Source of the DNA: Sabulitectum sp964604135
GTDB lineage: Bacteria; Fermentibacterota; Fermentibacteria; Fermentibacterales; JCC-6
Reading direction: 5' to 3'
Length of the DNA: 38,660 nucleotides
Assembly (NCBI GenBank): GCA_964604135.1
Contig: CAZRXU010000013.1
Location: 1-38,660 of the forward strand
The translations under genes and the position numbers were made by a program. A model generated the notes under the pieces. That model saw only the letters and a list, made by a program, of their open reading frames with translations, searched no databases and was not told the origin of the DNA. Below are positions 16,794 to 25,687 of the stretch, one piece after another (the first letter of the stretch is position 1; every line of letters begins with the position of its first letter).

Positions 16794-17789
16794 TTATCTG
16801 TTCAGCTTAGCGCTCAGGCTCCGGTCTGCTGCTTCAAGTGCTTTGACTACACCCATGCCGCTTCTTCCGGAAGTTATCGGTGTGCTTCCAGTCTCGATAC
16901 ACCTGAGGAATTCCTCCATTTCCGAATGCAGCGGCTCAAACGAATCTATTCTGGGGCTTATGATATCTCCGGTTCTGTAGGAGAGCTGGTACTCGCCGAA
17001 TGTTGTCGGTTCCAGAATATCTACGCCCTTGTCGAATATCTTTATTTTCTCGTAGGGCTCGGTGTCATCGTAGATAAGCATTTTTCTGCTTCCTACTATA
17101 ACTGTTTTACGCAGTTTTGACGGAGCGAGCCAGGCAACCTGAACATTAGCAGTAGCACCGCTGGGGAAGCCCAGATTGATGAATGCCACATCAGGTATTC
17201 CTTTGAGAACGTAATCGTGACCGAATGCCTCCACAAAGCTTGGTTCTTCATCAAGCCAGTAAAAAAGCATTGAAAAGTCATGTGGCGCCAAATCCCAGAT
17301 AACAGAAACATCTTTCTGATGCAGCCCCAGATTAACTCTGTTGCTTGTTATAAATCTGATGTCTCCCAGTTCCCTGCTGTCAAGTATCTGCTTGATTTTC
17401 AGAACCGGAGGTGAAAACAGAAATGTATGGCCAACCATTGTAACCAGGCCGTTGTTCTCTGCGTACTGCACCATTTCCTCTGCTTTTTTCGTATCTTCAG
17501 CAAACGGTTTTTCAACAAAGACATGTTTCCCTGCCTTCATGGCTTCCATTGCCAGCGGGTAGTGGGTGGAAACACTTGTTGCAATTATCACTCCGTCAAT
17601 TTCAGAGTCATTAAAAATATCTTCTGCATTGAGAGTTTTCCTACAGGCAGGAAATCTTTCGGCAATTCTGTTTAAACGCCCCGGATCCTTGTCGCATATT
17701 ACAATGGTGTCGCTTCTTCTGTTGGCAACGATATTCCTTAAAAGATTTGGACCCCAGTAACCGAGCCCTATCACTCCGATGTTGGCCAT
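16794..17789 (-). CDS. Gfo/Idh/MocA family NAD(P)-dependent oxidoreductase
   Basis: A 331-residue dehydrogenase. The N-terminal nucleotide-binding motif is GVIGLGYWGPNLLRN (4-18). The family signature HVFVEKPFAEDTKKAEEM contains the EKP motif whose lysine takes part in catalysis. DLAPHDFSMLFYW contains the expected downstream histidine. The sequence is close to the WbpB/nucleotide-sugar group of the family (TFLFSPPVLKIKQIL, SVIWDLAPHD), so a role in oxidising a UDP-sugar for surface glycans is possible, but the substrate cannot be fixed. The ATG at 17789 is preceded by CCGGAGGT. It heads a three-gene unit with the ABC-like protein and a membrane protein, and is divergent from clpB. Confidence 0.9.
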   Translation of the reverse strand: MANIGVIGLGYWGPNLLRNIVANRRSDTIVICDKDPGRLNRIAERFPACRKTLNAEDIFNDSEIDGVIIATSVSTHYPLAMEAMKAGKHVFVEKPFAEDTKKAEEMVQYAENNGLVTMVGHTFLFSPPVLKIKQILDSRELGDIRFITSNRVNLGLHQKDVSVIWDLAPHDFSMLFYWLDEEPSFVEAFGHDYVLKGIPDVAFINLGFPSGATANVQVAWLAPSKLRKTVIVGSRKMLIYDDTEPYEKIKIFDKGVDILEPTTFGEYQLSYRTGDIISPRIDSFEPLHSEMEEFLRCIETGSTPITSGRSGMGVVKALEAADRSLSAKLNR

Positions 17790-17913
17790 TTCTACCTCCG
17801 GATTTTATTGAACCTTACGCAACCCATGGCTGAAAGCTACAACAAATGAAATCAATGGTAAAGAGAGAGTTCCCGTTGGGTACTTCTTCATGTGGAAAAA
17901 TGCCGGTAGATGA

Positions 17914-17930
17914 TGTGTCATTTCGACACA
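17914..17930. promoter_or_regulatory. Perfect inverted repeat upstream of clpB
   Basis: TGTGTC (17914-17919) and GACACA (17925-17930) form a perfect 6-base inverted repeat with a 5-base spacer in the divergent region before clpB. A possible -35 TTGCAT (17937-17942) with TTTATA 18 bases later lies just downstream. The repeat could be an operator, but it matches neither CIRCE nor the HAIR site. Confidence 0.35.
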
Positions 17931-17972
17931 GTATTTTTGCATCTGAGCTTTGGTAGTATGTTTATATGTAAG

Positions 17973-17984
17973 TACTAATTGTAT
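17973..17984 (+). promoter_or_regulatory. Shared 12-base element TACTAATTGTAT upstream of clpB
   Basis: Identical to the element before the 2-oxoacid oxidoreductase operon (27735-27746) and in the same orientation relative to the gene. It lies downstream of the TGTGTC/GACACA inverted repeat. Confidence 0.35.
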
Positions 17985-18039
17985 CAAGTTCTTTCTCGTG
18001 GCCGGGCTCTTGCTAATGCACTGGGTAAAGGAGGAAAAC

Positions 18040-20622
18040 ATGACACTTGAAAAACTAACAATTAAGGCAAGGGAAGCGGTTACAGAGGCTGTTAACATGG
18101 CGTCGTCTGCTGGTAATCCTGAGGTTACTCCTCTGCACCTTCTCTCGGCACTGGTTGGAGATGATTCCGGAACCATCCCCGGGGTGATGAACCGCCTTGG
18201 CATATCATTTCCCACCCTTACAGATGCCATTGGACACGCTCTTGGCAACCTTCCAAGGTCTTCCGGCGGGGCTCAGCCAGCCATGTCAAGACTGTCTGCC
18301 AATGTTCTCAAAGCTGCGGAGAAGGCTTCAGAGGGCATGAAGGATGATTTTGTTGCCAGCGAACATCTGTTCCTGGGAATCCTGTCCAGAGGTGGGCAGG
18401 TGTCGGAACTTCTCCAGAGTGCGGGTATTACCGAGCAGAACTTTCTTGAGGCTCTGTCTGAAATACGAGGTTCCTCAAGGGTGACAAGTGAGAATGCTGA
18501 GGACAGCTACGAGGCCCTTAAGAAATACACAAAAGATCTTACTGCTCTTGCGCGGCAGCAGAAGCTCGATCCTGTGATAGGGCGAGACGATGAGATAATG
18601 CGCTCAATGCAGATTCTTTGCCGAAGGAGGAAGAACAACCCTGTTCTTATCGGAGAACCCGGTGTTGGCAAGACTGCGATAGCTGAAGGTCTGGCAGGAA
18701 GAATTGCTGAAGGGGATGTTCCGGAGAATCTGAAGAACAAGAGCCTTATGGCTCTGGATATGGGTTCTCTTATAGCCGGGGCGAAGTTCCGTGGAGAGTT
18801 CGAGGAAAGACTCAAAGCAGTTCTTTCAGAGATATCTGCCAGCGAAGGCAGGGTGATTCTGTTTATAGATGAGATGCATACCCTTGTGGGTGCCGGTGCG
18901 GCCCAGGGGGCTGTGGATGCTGCAAACATGCTAAAACCGGCACTTGCCAGGGGAGAGCTTCACTGCATAGGTGCGACAACTCTGAACGAATACAGAAAGT
19001 ACATAGAAAAAGACGCGGCACTTGAAAGGCGGTTTCAGCCAGTTCTGGTTGATCCCCCTTCGGTGGAGGACACAATCAATATTCTGCGGGGTATACGGGA
19101 AAAGTATGAAGTACACCATGGAATTCATATACAGGACCCGGCACTTATTGCCGCCGCAACATTGAGTGACAGGTACATTTCAGACAGATTCCTTCCAGAC
19201 AAGGCGATCGATCTTGTAGATGAAGCTGCAAGTCGTCTTCGAATAGAGATAGACAGTATGCCCGCGGAAGTTGATGCCCTTAAGAGACAGATCACAAGGC
19301 TTGAAATTGCCCGGGAAGGTTTGAAAAGGGAGCGTGACAGAGCTTCGAAGAGCAAACTTAGCGAGTTAAAAAAGGAGATAGCCGACCTCAGGGAAGAGTA
19401 CTCTGCTCTTGAGGTTAGGTGGAAAAATGAGAGGGAGGCTATCAACAGAACCCGTGAGCTTTCAAGGAAGCTGGATGACCTCAGAATTCAGGAGAAGAAA
19501 GCAGAGAGAGCGGGCGATCTCTCTGAGGTTGCCCGAATAAGGTATGGGGATCTCAGAACTACTGAGGAGGAACTTGAGGTTGCCAGAAAGGAGCTGGCTG
19601 TTCTTCAGGAAAATGGAGCGATGCTTACAGAAGAAATAACTGCTGAACAGATTGCTGCAGTTGTTTCCAGGTGGACAGGCATTCCTGTTTCAAGGATGTT
19701 GGAAGGCGAGCGTGAGCGTCTTCTGCATATGGAGGAGGGATTGAGGAAGACCGTAGTTGGCCAGGATGAGGCCATCAGTGCGGTATCAAAGGCTGTAAGA
19801 AGAGCAAGAGCCGGGGTTCAAGACCCGGATCGTCCGCTGGGCAGTTTCATCTTTATGGGACCTACAGGAGTTGGAAAAACAGAGTTGGCAAAGAGCCTTG
19901 CAGACTTCCTGTTTGACAGCCCGGAGGCAATGGTTCGGGTAGATATGAGCGAGTTCATGGAGAAGCATTCAGTGTCCCGGCTGATAGGTGCCCCTCCCGG
20001 TTACGTTGGTTACGATGAGGGTGGTTACCTTACCGAAGCCATACGAAGGAAACCCTACTCTGTTGTTCTGTTCGATGAGATTGAGAAAGCTCACCCCGAT
20101 GTGTTCAACGTGTTTCTTCAGATACTTGATGACGGAAGGCTTACAGACGGACAGGGCAGAACGGTAGATTTCCGAAACTCGGTGCTTATTATGACTTCAA
20201 ACCTGGGAAGCGACTGGATTGGAACTGTGGGAAGAGACCTTGATCCAGACGAGAGAAAACGAAGAGCCATGCAGGAGCTTGAAGCCAGGTTCCGTCCGGA
20301 GTTTCTTAATCGGATAGATGAGGTTATTGTTTTTCATTCACTTACAAGGGAACAGATTCGCGGTATTGTTGCAATTCAGATACACAGACTGAATGCAATT
20401 CTTAAGAGTCGGAACCTGTCACTTACCGCTTCAGAAAGAGCTCTTGATCTTCTTGCAGAGCTGGGTTACGATCCGGCATACGGAGCAAGGCCGCTTAAAA
20501 GGGTTGTCCAGCTGGAGGTTCAGAACAGGCTGGCAGAGGCCATTCTTAAGGGTGAAATCTCTGAGGGAAGCACTGTCAGGATAGATGTTGATGGAGATGA
20601 GCTGGTGTTCGTTCCCGAGTAA
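18040..20622 (+). CDS. clpB: ATP-dependent disaggregase ClpB
   Basis: An 860-residue Hsp100 chaperone that threads aggregated proteins through its hexameric pore together with DnaK. It has the Clp N-domain (1-145), NBD1 with Walker A GEPGVGKT (205-212) and Walker B VILFIDE (272-278), and a coiled-coil M-domain (about 405-525, rich in charged heptads). NBD2 carries Walker A GPTGVGKT (about 607-614) and the VVLFDEIEKAHPDVFN block, followed by the C-terminal domain (YDPAYGARPLKRVVQ). The long M-domain distinguishes ClpB from ClpA and ClpC, and there is no ClpP-binding IGF loop that I can see. The ATG at 18040 follows AAGGAGG; a 30-codon upstream extension is rejected. It has its own upstream region and a strong hairpin after the stop, so it is probably monocistronic. 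Confidence 0.97.
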   Translation: MTLEKLTIKAREAVTEAVNMASSAGNPEVTPLHLLSALVGDDSGTIPGVMNRLGISFPTLTDAIGHALGNLPRSSGGAQPAMSRLSANVLKAAEKASEGMKDDFVASEHLFLGILSRGGQVSELLQSAGITEQNFLEALSEIRGSSRVTSENAEDSYEALKKYTKDLTALARQQKLDPVIGRDDEIMRSMQILCRRRKNNPVLIGEPGVGKTAIAEGLAGRIAEGDVPENLKNKSLMALDMGSLIAGAKFRGEFEERLKAVLSEISASEGRVILFIDEMHTLVGAGAAQGAVDAANMLKPALARGELHCIGATTLNEYRKYIEKDAALERRFQPVLVDPPSVEDTINILRGIREKYEVHHGIHIQDPALIAAATLSDRYISDRFLPDKAIDLVDEAASRLRIEIDSMPAEVDALKRQITRLEIAREGLKRERDRASKSKLSELKKEIADLREEYSALEVRWKNEREAINRTRELSRKLDDLRIQEKKAERAGDLSEVARIRYGDLRTTEEELEVARKELAVLQENGAMLTEEITAEQIAAVVSRWTGIPVSRMLEGERERLLHMEEGLRKTVVGQDEAISAVSKAVRRARAGVQDPDRPLGSFIFMGPTGVGKTELAKSLADFLFDSPEAMVRVDMSEFMEKHSVSRLIGAPPGYVGYDEGGYLTEAIRRKPYSVVLFDEIEKAHPDVFNVFLQILDDGRLTDGQGRTVDFRNSVLIMTSNLGSDWIGTVGRDLDPDERKRRAMQELEARFRPEFLNRIDEVIVFHSLTREQIRGIVAIQIHRLNAILKSRNLSLTASERALDLLAELGYDPAYGARPLKRVVQLEVQNRLAEAILKGEISEGSTVRIDVDGDELVFVPE

Positions 20623-20635
20623 CAGATACCGTTAG

Positions 20636-20665
20636 AATCCGCCTGGAGAAATCTCCAGGCGGATT
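20636..20665 (+). terminator. Strong hairpin after clpB
   Basis: AATCCGCCTGGAGA (20636-20649) and its exact complement (20652-20665) form a perfect 14-base-pair stem with a nominal 2-base loop, 13 bases after the clpB stop. No T-run follows. It may act as a terminator, possibly in both directions, or stabilise the 3' end. Confidence 0.6.
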
Positions 20666-20722
20666 GCGTCTTGCAGCCGGCTTGACCCTGCCTGCATATT
20701 CCCTTCAATCAGAGGGGAACAT

Positions 20723-22504
20723 TTGTTAATCAACATACCTTTTCCGCGGGGAAGTTCTGTAAAAAAACTCTTTCTTTTTTTAGCAGGGTTGGTTCTTCTT
20801 GTTGCGTTCGCGCTTTATGCCAATTCCAGCTTCAGGATGGAAGGACCGGCCGATAAAGCGGTTCAACTGCTGGTACTGGTTCCGGGAGTTATTGCCGTTT
20901 CATTCTCTGCATCACAGTTGAAGAGTGATCCTGTGCGCAGGTTGATTTCTGTTATCGGGTCTATTCCCGCTGCAGCGTTTCTTGCGGCTGTTTTTGCAGT
21001 GGTTTTGCTTTTTACCATGTTCATGGCTGCTGGCCCCCTTCAGTGTATTCCCAAGGGCGGTGACGAAGCCGCCTATCTTTTCCAAAGCAGAATTTTTGCG
21101 TCAGGCCACGCTGCAGCACCTGTACCGGAAGTCAGAAGCCCCCGGGACCTTTTCCCTTTCCGTCACTTTATTTTCCGGGAAGGGCGTTGGTTCGTAATGT
21201 ACACACCCATGCATGCTATTCTCATGGCTCCATTTACGGCGGTTGGTCTTTCATACATTATGGGGCCGCTTGAGTCCGTTATCTCTCTTCTTGGAGCATT
21301 TCTTCTCTTCAGAAGGCTTGCCGGGGAGACTGTTGCAAGAACGGGACTGCTTGTGATGACTCTTTCCCCGTTTTTTCTTTTTATGAGTTCAAGTCATATG
21401 GCACACAATACAAACCTTCTGTTTGTAACATGGGCACTGTATGCTCTTGTGAAAGGTGTTCAGGAGAAGGGCGTACTGCTACAGCTGTTAGCTGGTTTTC
21501 TTCTGGGGCTTGCTCTTAACACAAAACCTTACCCTATAATACCATGGTCAATTACTGTAGCTCTGGTTTTGTTTACAAGGCTGGGAAAAGGGGCCACTCC
21601 TGTTCTTTTAAGAGTTGCGGCAGGAGCGCTGTTACCAGTGGGTTTTTTCCTGCTCGCAAACAGGTATTACACAGGAGATATGTTCAGTCCGGCATACAAT
21701 CTGGCGCGGGGAGGCGAAATAATAGGATTTGGAGAAAACAAAGCCTGGTTTCCAGAATATGGGGATCATGCCCACACTCCACTTCGTGGTCTTATGAACA
21801 TTCTTAAACAGGCAGGTACTGGCAGTACCATTCTTCTGGGCTGGCCTTTCCTGTCGCTTCTACCTGCTGCTGCTGTGATTCTTGACAGAAAAGTACTAAG
21901 AAGAACCTGGCCTCTTTACACCTCAGTTCTTATGATTGTGCCATTCATGTTTATTCATTACTCGGCTTCTATTGACTACGGTCCCCGGCATTATTACACG
22001 GTTTTGCCAGCTTTTGCTCTTCTTACTGCAGCAGGCTTTCGCGTTCTTTTCAGAAAGTGGGGAAAGCGGGTTTCTGTGACTGTTGTAGGGTTGTTCATCG
22101 TTTCGACCTTGCTGGTTTATATTCCAGACGGTATCAGGTTAAGAAGCGGATCCTGGCAGTCGATTGATTCTGTACCGGTTGAACTTGCAAGGCAGGAGGT
22201 GTCATTACCTGCTGTTGTGTTCATGGAAGCAAGCGAACATGGTTACCCCAACATCATGAGCGGGCTTCTGGCCACAGACCCCTTTCTCAATGGTGATATC
22301 ATATTCTGTGCTCATCAGACTACCCGGGAAGATATGGAACATCTGCAGGGTATATTCAGTGATAGATACGGCTATCTCTTCTATATGAGAGGAGAGAATG
22401 CCTTTCTGGAACAGTGGACTTCAGGACTGTCTGATGCTCTCGTACCTGAAAGAAATCAAAGACCAGAGTGGGCTCCGGTAAACCTTCCGGAAGCGGGAAA
22501 ATAA
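20723..22504 (+). CDS. GT-C-type membrane glycosyltransferase (PMT/ArnT-like)
   Basis: A 593-residue polytopic membrane protein with about 10-12 hydrophobic segments and a soluble C-terminal tail from about 480. The first large loop carries KGGDEAAYLFQ, with D114-E115 at the place of the conserved acidic pair of dolichyl- or undecaprenyl-phosphate-dependent GT-C enzymes. The loop then continues with a periplasmic stretch (FPFRHFIFREGRW). This suggests transfer of a sugar from a polyprenyl-phosphate donor to a lipid, glycan or protein on the outer side of the inner membrane; donor and acceptor are unknown. The TTG start at 20723 follows GAGGGGA. A hairpin follows the gene, which precedes a radical SAM-glycosyltransferase-methyltransferase group. 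Confidence 0.8.
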   Translation: MLINIPFPRGSSVKKLFLFLAGLVLLVAFALYANSSFRMEGPADKAVQLLVLVPGVIAVSFSASQLKSDPVRRLISVIGSIPAAAFLAAVFAVVLLFTMFMAAGPLQCIPKGGDEAAYLFQSRIFASGHAAAPVPEVRSPRDLFPFRHFIFREGRWFVMYTPMHAILMAPFTAVGLSYIMGPLESVISLLGAFLLFRRLAGETVARTGLLVMTLSPFFLFMSSSHMAHNTNLLFVTWALYALVKGVQEKGVLLQLLAGFLLGLALNTKPYPIIPWSITVALVLFTRLGKGATPVLLRVAAGALLPVGFFLLANRYYTGDMFSPAYNLARGGEIIGFGENKAWFPEYGDHAHTPLRGLMNILKQAGTGSTILLGWPFLSLLPAAAVILDRKVLRRTWPLYTSVLMIVPFMFIHYSASIDYGPRHYYTVLPAFALLTAAGFRVLFRKWGKRVSVTVVGLFIVSTLLVYIPDGIRLRSGSWQSIDSVPVELARQEVSLPAVVFMEASEHGYPNIMSGLLATDPFLNGDIIFCAHQTTREDMEHLQGIFSDRYGYLFYMRGENAFLEQWTSGLSDALVPERNQRPEWAPVNLPEAGK

Positions 22505-22561
22505 GACGTAATATTTAACAGTGTTCTACTTCAGAATTTCACACATGTAAATGGTGGTATG

Positions 22562-22578
22562 AAACCTGTATCAGGTTT
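22562..22578 (+). terminator. Probable terminator after the GT-C gene
   Basis: AAACCTG (22562-22568) pairs with CAGGTTT (22572-22578) across a 3-base loop and is followed by a T-rich stretch (GTTTCCTT), 57 bases after the stop. Confidence 0.45.
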
Positions 22579-22603
22579 GTTTCCTTACGCGTAGAAGAGT
22601 GTA

Positions 22604-22632
22604 TTGACCGGTCTTATCTTTGCAGGTATGTT
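22604..22632 (+). promoter_or_regulatory. Probable sigma70-like promoter for the radical SAM gene cluster
   Basis: TTGACC (22604-22609) and TATGTT (22627-22632) are spaced by 17 bases. They lie after the hairpin of the preceding gene and 74 bases before the radical SAM start. This is the best-spaced promoter-like pair seen in the window. Confidence 0.45.
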
Positions 22633-22705
22633 CCTCCGATTATGGGTTTAGGTGGAGTCCAATGCGGTATATCTGGTGTTGGTATGATGACTTAGGAAGA
22701 ATGGT

Positions 22706-23695
22706 GTGTTGATGATTACCCTGAAGAGATTACAGAATGTTTCAAGCACAAGGCTGCGCTGGATTCTGCATGCATGCAGGTATTTTAATGGACGAAGCCC
22801 GTTGTATCCCCGATTCGTGCAGTTGCTTCTTACATACAAATGCAATGCGAATTGCTCTTTCTGCTACCAGGCTCCGCAGAAAAAAAGCATTCCCGATATG
22901 ACGCTCAGCGATGCAAAAACAATTGAGAACAACATAAGGAAATCATTTACTTTCAGACCGTTGATACACTTGTTTGGTGGTGAACCAACGGTGAACCCGG
23001 AGTTTGAAGAGATACTCAGGTTTTTTTCCGATTCCGGGTACAGGGTTTCCATGACCACCAATGGCCTAAATATTTTAGAACACAAAAAGGCCATTGTACA
23101 GGCAGCAGGTTTTCGGGAAATTCATGTTTCGCTGAATGACATGAATCATTCCAGGGTGCTGGATGCGCTTGAGAAGTTGCGAGCTGAAGATGCAGATAAT
23201 CGTCTATACATTACGTTGAATTGCCCGATAACAAAGCAGAATCAGCATGAGCTTGTCAATATAGTAAAAATATACGAAAATTCGGAAGCAGATTGTCTTG
23301 CTTTCCAGCACAGAGCGTTTATATGGTACAGCGGTTTTGTAGAAATGGATCACAAAGCAATAAGAGAACAGTACGACATTATTAGAAAACGCAAGAATGG
23401 GATAGATGTGATAATCCGGCCAAAAATACCTTCCAGCGAGATAAAAGATTATTATACGGACAAAATATATCCATTCGATAAAAATCAGTGCTACTTCCCC
23501 TGGTTTGTTTTGTTTATACAGCCTGATGGAACAGTTGTCCCATGCGACGAACTAGACATCTATCTTGGAAATGCAAAGACAGATGATCTGAAGAAAGTGT
23601 GGAATAACCCAGAATATGTGAAGTTCAGAAAGAGTATTATAAAGCGGGGAATCTCGCATCCAATATGCAATAGGTGTGATCACCGGGAGTATTAG
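22706..23695 (+). CDS. Radical SAM protein with C-terminal cysteine cluster
   Basis: A 329-residue radical SAM enzyme. C46, C50 and C53 in KCNANCSFCY bind the [4Fe-4S] cluster that cleaves S-adenosylmethionine. FGGEPTVNPEF is the GGE motif that contacts the SAM amino group. The C-terminal part has cysteines in NQCYFPW, VPCDELD and ICNRCDHREY, which fits a SPASM or twitch-like auxiliary cluster, although the number of ligands looks small. It belongs with proteins that occur in polysaccharide or lipid modification clusters; the substrate is unknown. The start is uncertain between GTG 22706 and ATG 22712, both behind TAGGAAGA. The stop shares its last base with the GTG of the next gene (TAGTG), so translation is coupled. 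Confidence 0.9.
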   Translation: MLMITLKRLQNVSSTRLRWILHACRYFNGRSPLYPRFVQLLLTYKCNANCSFCYQAPQKKSIPDMTLSDAKTIENNIRKSFTFRPLIHLFGGEPTVNPEFEEILRFFSDSGYRVSMTTNGLNILEHKKAIVQAAGFREIHVSLNDMNHSRVLDALEKLRAEDADNRLYITLNCPITKQNQHELVNIVKIYENSEADCLAFQHRAFIWYSGFVEMDHKAIREQYDIIRKRKNGIDVIIRPKIPSSEIKDYYTDKIYPFDKNQCYFPWFVLFIQPDGTVVPCDELDIYLGNAKTDDLKKVWNNPEYVKFRKSIIKRGISHPICNRCDHREY

Positions 23696-24855
23696 TGAAT
23701 ACCAAGATGTATACAATCGTTATACCAGCGTTGAATGAAGAAAAAACGGTGGGTATATGTGTTACCAAGGCACTGCAGGCAATGCGTGATCTTGGTGTAG
23801 CAGGAGAGGTTATTGTTGCAGACAACGGTTCTACAGATAAAACTATTGATGTGGCAACAGCAGCAGGGGCAAAGGTTGTAGAGGTTGAGGAGAAGGGATA
23901 CGGAGCTGCGTACAGGCAGGGGATTCCCCACGCTTCAGGAGAGTATATCATCATCGGTGATGCTGATGATTCATACAGTTTTGAGGAAATTGCTCCTTTC
24001 ATACGGAAACTTGATGAAGGGTATGAATTTATTATTGGGAACAGGTTTAAGGGGAAAATAGAAAAAGGAGCTATGCCATGGCTTCACCGGTACCTGGGGA
24101 CTCCAGTGCTGACCGGAATAATGAATCTGTTTTTCAAAGCGGGAATTGGTGATACTAACTGCGGTATGAGGGCTTTCACTCGAGCTGCCTTTGAAAAAAT
24201 GAAGCTCAAAACTTCTGGTATGGAATTTGCGACAGAGATGGTAATCAAAGCGGCAGCTACAGACATGCGCATGTGCGAGATACCCTGTAATCTTTACCGT
24301 GACAAGAGAGATCATGCTCCCCATCTAAACACCTGGAGAGACGGGTGGAGATATCTGAGATTTATGTTGTTGTTCGCGCCGTTGTGGACATATTTTGTAC
24401 CAGGTATGGTTCTGGTGAGTACAGGAGTTTTGGGAATGCTTGTTTTGTTTGTCAGGGATTTCGCAATGCCCCAGTTCCTCGCTGATGTTGTTAAAAACAA
24501 GTATTTCTCGCTAAACATGATTCCCCTCCTGGTTGGAAGTCAGATTCTTTCTTTCGGTATAATTGCTCAGAGTCTGTGTTACAGGGAATACTACAGAAAT
24601 GCAAACAAAAGGCTGTCCCGGTTGCTGGAAAGGTTCAGGCTTGAGAAATGGCTGGGTTACAGTTTGATAACAATGACTGCAGGCGTGCTGATGTTTTTGT
24701 ACCTGATCGTAACGAACTACACCGGTACAGGATTTATTGTGTCGGATATACTGAGAAACGATATCAGCGTAGTCGCAACCTCTGTTATTATTCTCAGTAC
24801 ACAAATATTCTACACAGCATTTGTTCTTAGCATAAACAGGTTGAAAATAGTGTAG
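23695..24855 (+). CDS. GT2 family glycosyltransferase (polyprenyl-phosphate hexosyltransferase type) with membrane anchor
   Basis: A 386-residue protein. The GT-A fold begins YTIVIPALNEEKTVG. VADNGSTDKT (41-50) and GDADDSY (88-94) provide the metal-binding DxD at D89-D91. The region around NRFKGKIEKGAMPWLHRYLGTP and DTNCGMRAFTR is typical of the dolichol-phosphate glucose/mannose synthase and GtrB/ArnC-like groups. Membrane helices follow at about 225-255, 277-300, 322-345 and 360-382. Such enzymes charge undecaprenyl phosphate with one sugar, which a GT-C enzyme such as the one at 20723 can then transfer; that pairing is inference. The GTG start overlaps the preceding stop by one base. Confidence 0.92.
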   Translation: MNTKMYTIVIPALNEEKTVGICVTKALQAMRDLGVAGEVIVADNGSTDKTIDVATAAGAKVVEVEEKGYGAAYRQGIPHASGEYIIIGDADDSYSFEEIAPFIRKLDEGYEFIIGNRFKGKIEKGAMPWLHRYLGTPVLTGIMNLFFKAGIGDTNCGMRAFTRAAFEKMKLKTSGMEFATEMVIKAAATDMRMCEIPCNLYRDKRDHAPHLNTWRDGWRYLRFMLLFAPLWTYFVPGMVLVSTGVLGMLVLFVRDFAMPQFLADVVKNKYFSLNMIPLLVGSQILSFGIIAQSLCYREYYRNANKRLSRLLERFRLEKWLGYSLITMTAGVLMFLYLIVTNYTGTGFIVSDILRNDISVVATSVIILSTQIFYTAFVLSINRLKIV

Positions 24856-24858
24856 TGT

Positions 24859-25602
24859 ATGCAGAACAAACACACTGATCAACAATACAACAGGGCAGCA
24901 GAAGAGTCCCGTGTAGAATTCTACAAAAGGTGGGTGGCTGCGGCAGGCTCGTATTTCAGGTGGCAGGCGCAGCTGGTGTCAGGTTACGTTGGGGAAAGAA
25001 TTGCTGATATCGGGTGCGGGCTTGGCAGTTTTGCAGATATATACAGTCAGAAGGAGGTCTTTCTGGCTTTTGACAGTGATGAGTCTGTGCGGGAAGAGTT
25101 GAAAAAGAAGAACAACACAGGAAATTTCGTGATGGCCCAATTCGGAGACATATGCAATGATAAGTCTGTTCAGGAGCTTATTGAAAACAGGATAGATACG
25201 GTTATTTGCTTTAACACCCTGGAACACATTGCAGATGACAGACGTGCTGTGGTGAATATAGTGAAGGGCGTTAAAAAGGGTGGGCATATCTGCATAATAG
25301 TGCCTGCGTTGCAGTTCATATACGGTACACTTGACATGTTTGATGGTCACTACAGAAGGTACTCAAAAAAAGAACTGCTTAAACTGGTTGAAAATCTGCC
25401 TGTAAATGTGGAGAAACTGCATTACATGAACATGATTGGCAGTTTCGGATGGTTTTTGAAGGGAAGGGTTATCCGGGAAAAAGAGTATAGAAGCGAGAAC
25501 TTCAAAATTAATGCGGCTCTTGTGCCGGTAATATCTGTTTTAGAACGGTGGGTGCCCCCCCTGTTTGGTTTGTCACTCGTGTTTATTCTAAGAAAATTGT
25601 AG
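24859..25602 (+). CDS. Class I SAM-dependent methyltransferase
   Basis: A 247-residue methyltransferase. Motif I is ADIGCGLGSF (49-58), the acidic residue after the second strand is in AFDSDE, and the post-I block DTVICFNTLEHIADD and KKGGHICIIVPAL match UbiG-like methyltransferases that act on small molecules or glycolipids. The sequence HYRRYSKKEL is common in members found in polysaccharide clusters. The C-terminal 40 residues are hydrophobic (VPPLFGLSLVFILRKL) and may attach the protein to the membrane. The ATG lies 3 bases after the stop of the glycosyltransferase, so the radical SAM, GT2 and methyltransferase genes probably form one transcript. Confidence 0.92.
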   Translation: MQNKHTDQQYNRAAEESRVEFYKRWVAAAGSYFRWQAQLVSGYVGERIADIGCGLGSFADIYSQKEVFLAFDSDESVREELKKKNNTGNFVMAQFGDICNDKSVQELIENRIDTVICFNTLEHIADDRRAVVNIVKGVKKGGHICIIVPALQFIYGTLDMFDGHYRRYSKKELLKLVENLPVNVEKLHYMNMIGSFGWFLKGRVIREKEYRSENFKINAALVPVISVLERWVPPLFGLSLVFILRKL

Positions 25603-25687
25603 TCTGTTTTTATATCCGACGCTGTGACTTTTCATTACAAGAAGATATAGTCTCCTGAATCAGCAGTTGATCACAGGGAGGGGAGTC

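Noticed and set aside
17790..18039. A CIRCE or HAIR heat-shock operator before clpB
   Set aside because: Neither the TTAGCACTC/GAGTGCTAA nor the CTTGAGT/ACTCAAG pattern occurs; only the unrelated TGTGTC/GACACA repeat is present.
17950..18039. N-terminal extension of ClpB by 30 residues
   Set aside because: The ATG at 18040 has a strong AAGGAGG site and matches the usual ClpB N-terminus; the extension does not.
18507..19445. Long minus-strand open frames within clpB
   Set aside because: They are antisense shadows of strongly conserved ClpB coding sequence, with no independent signals.
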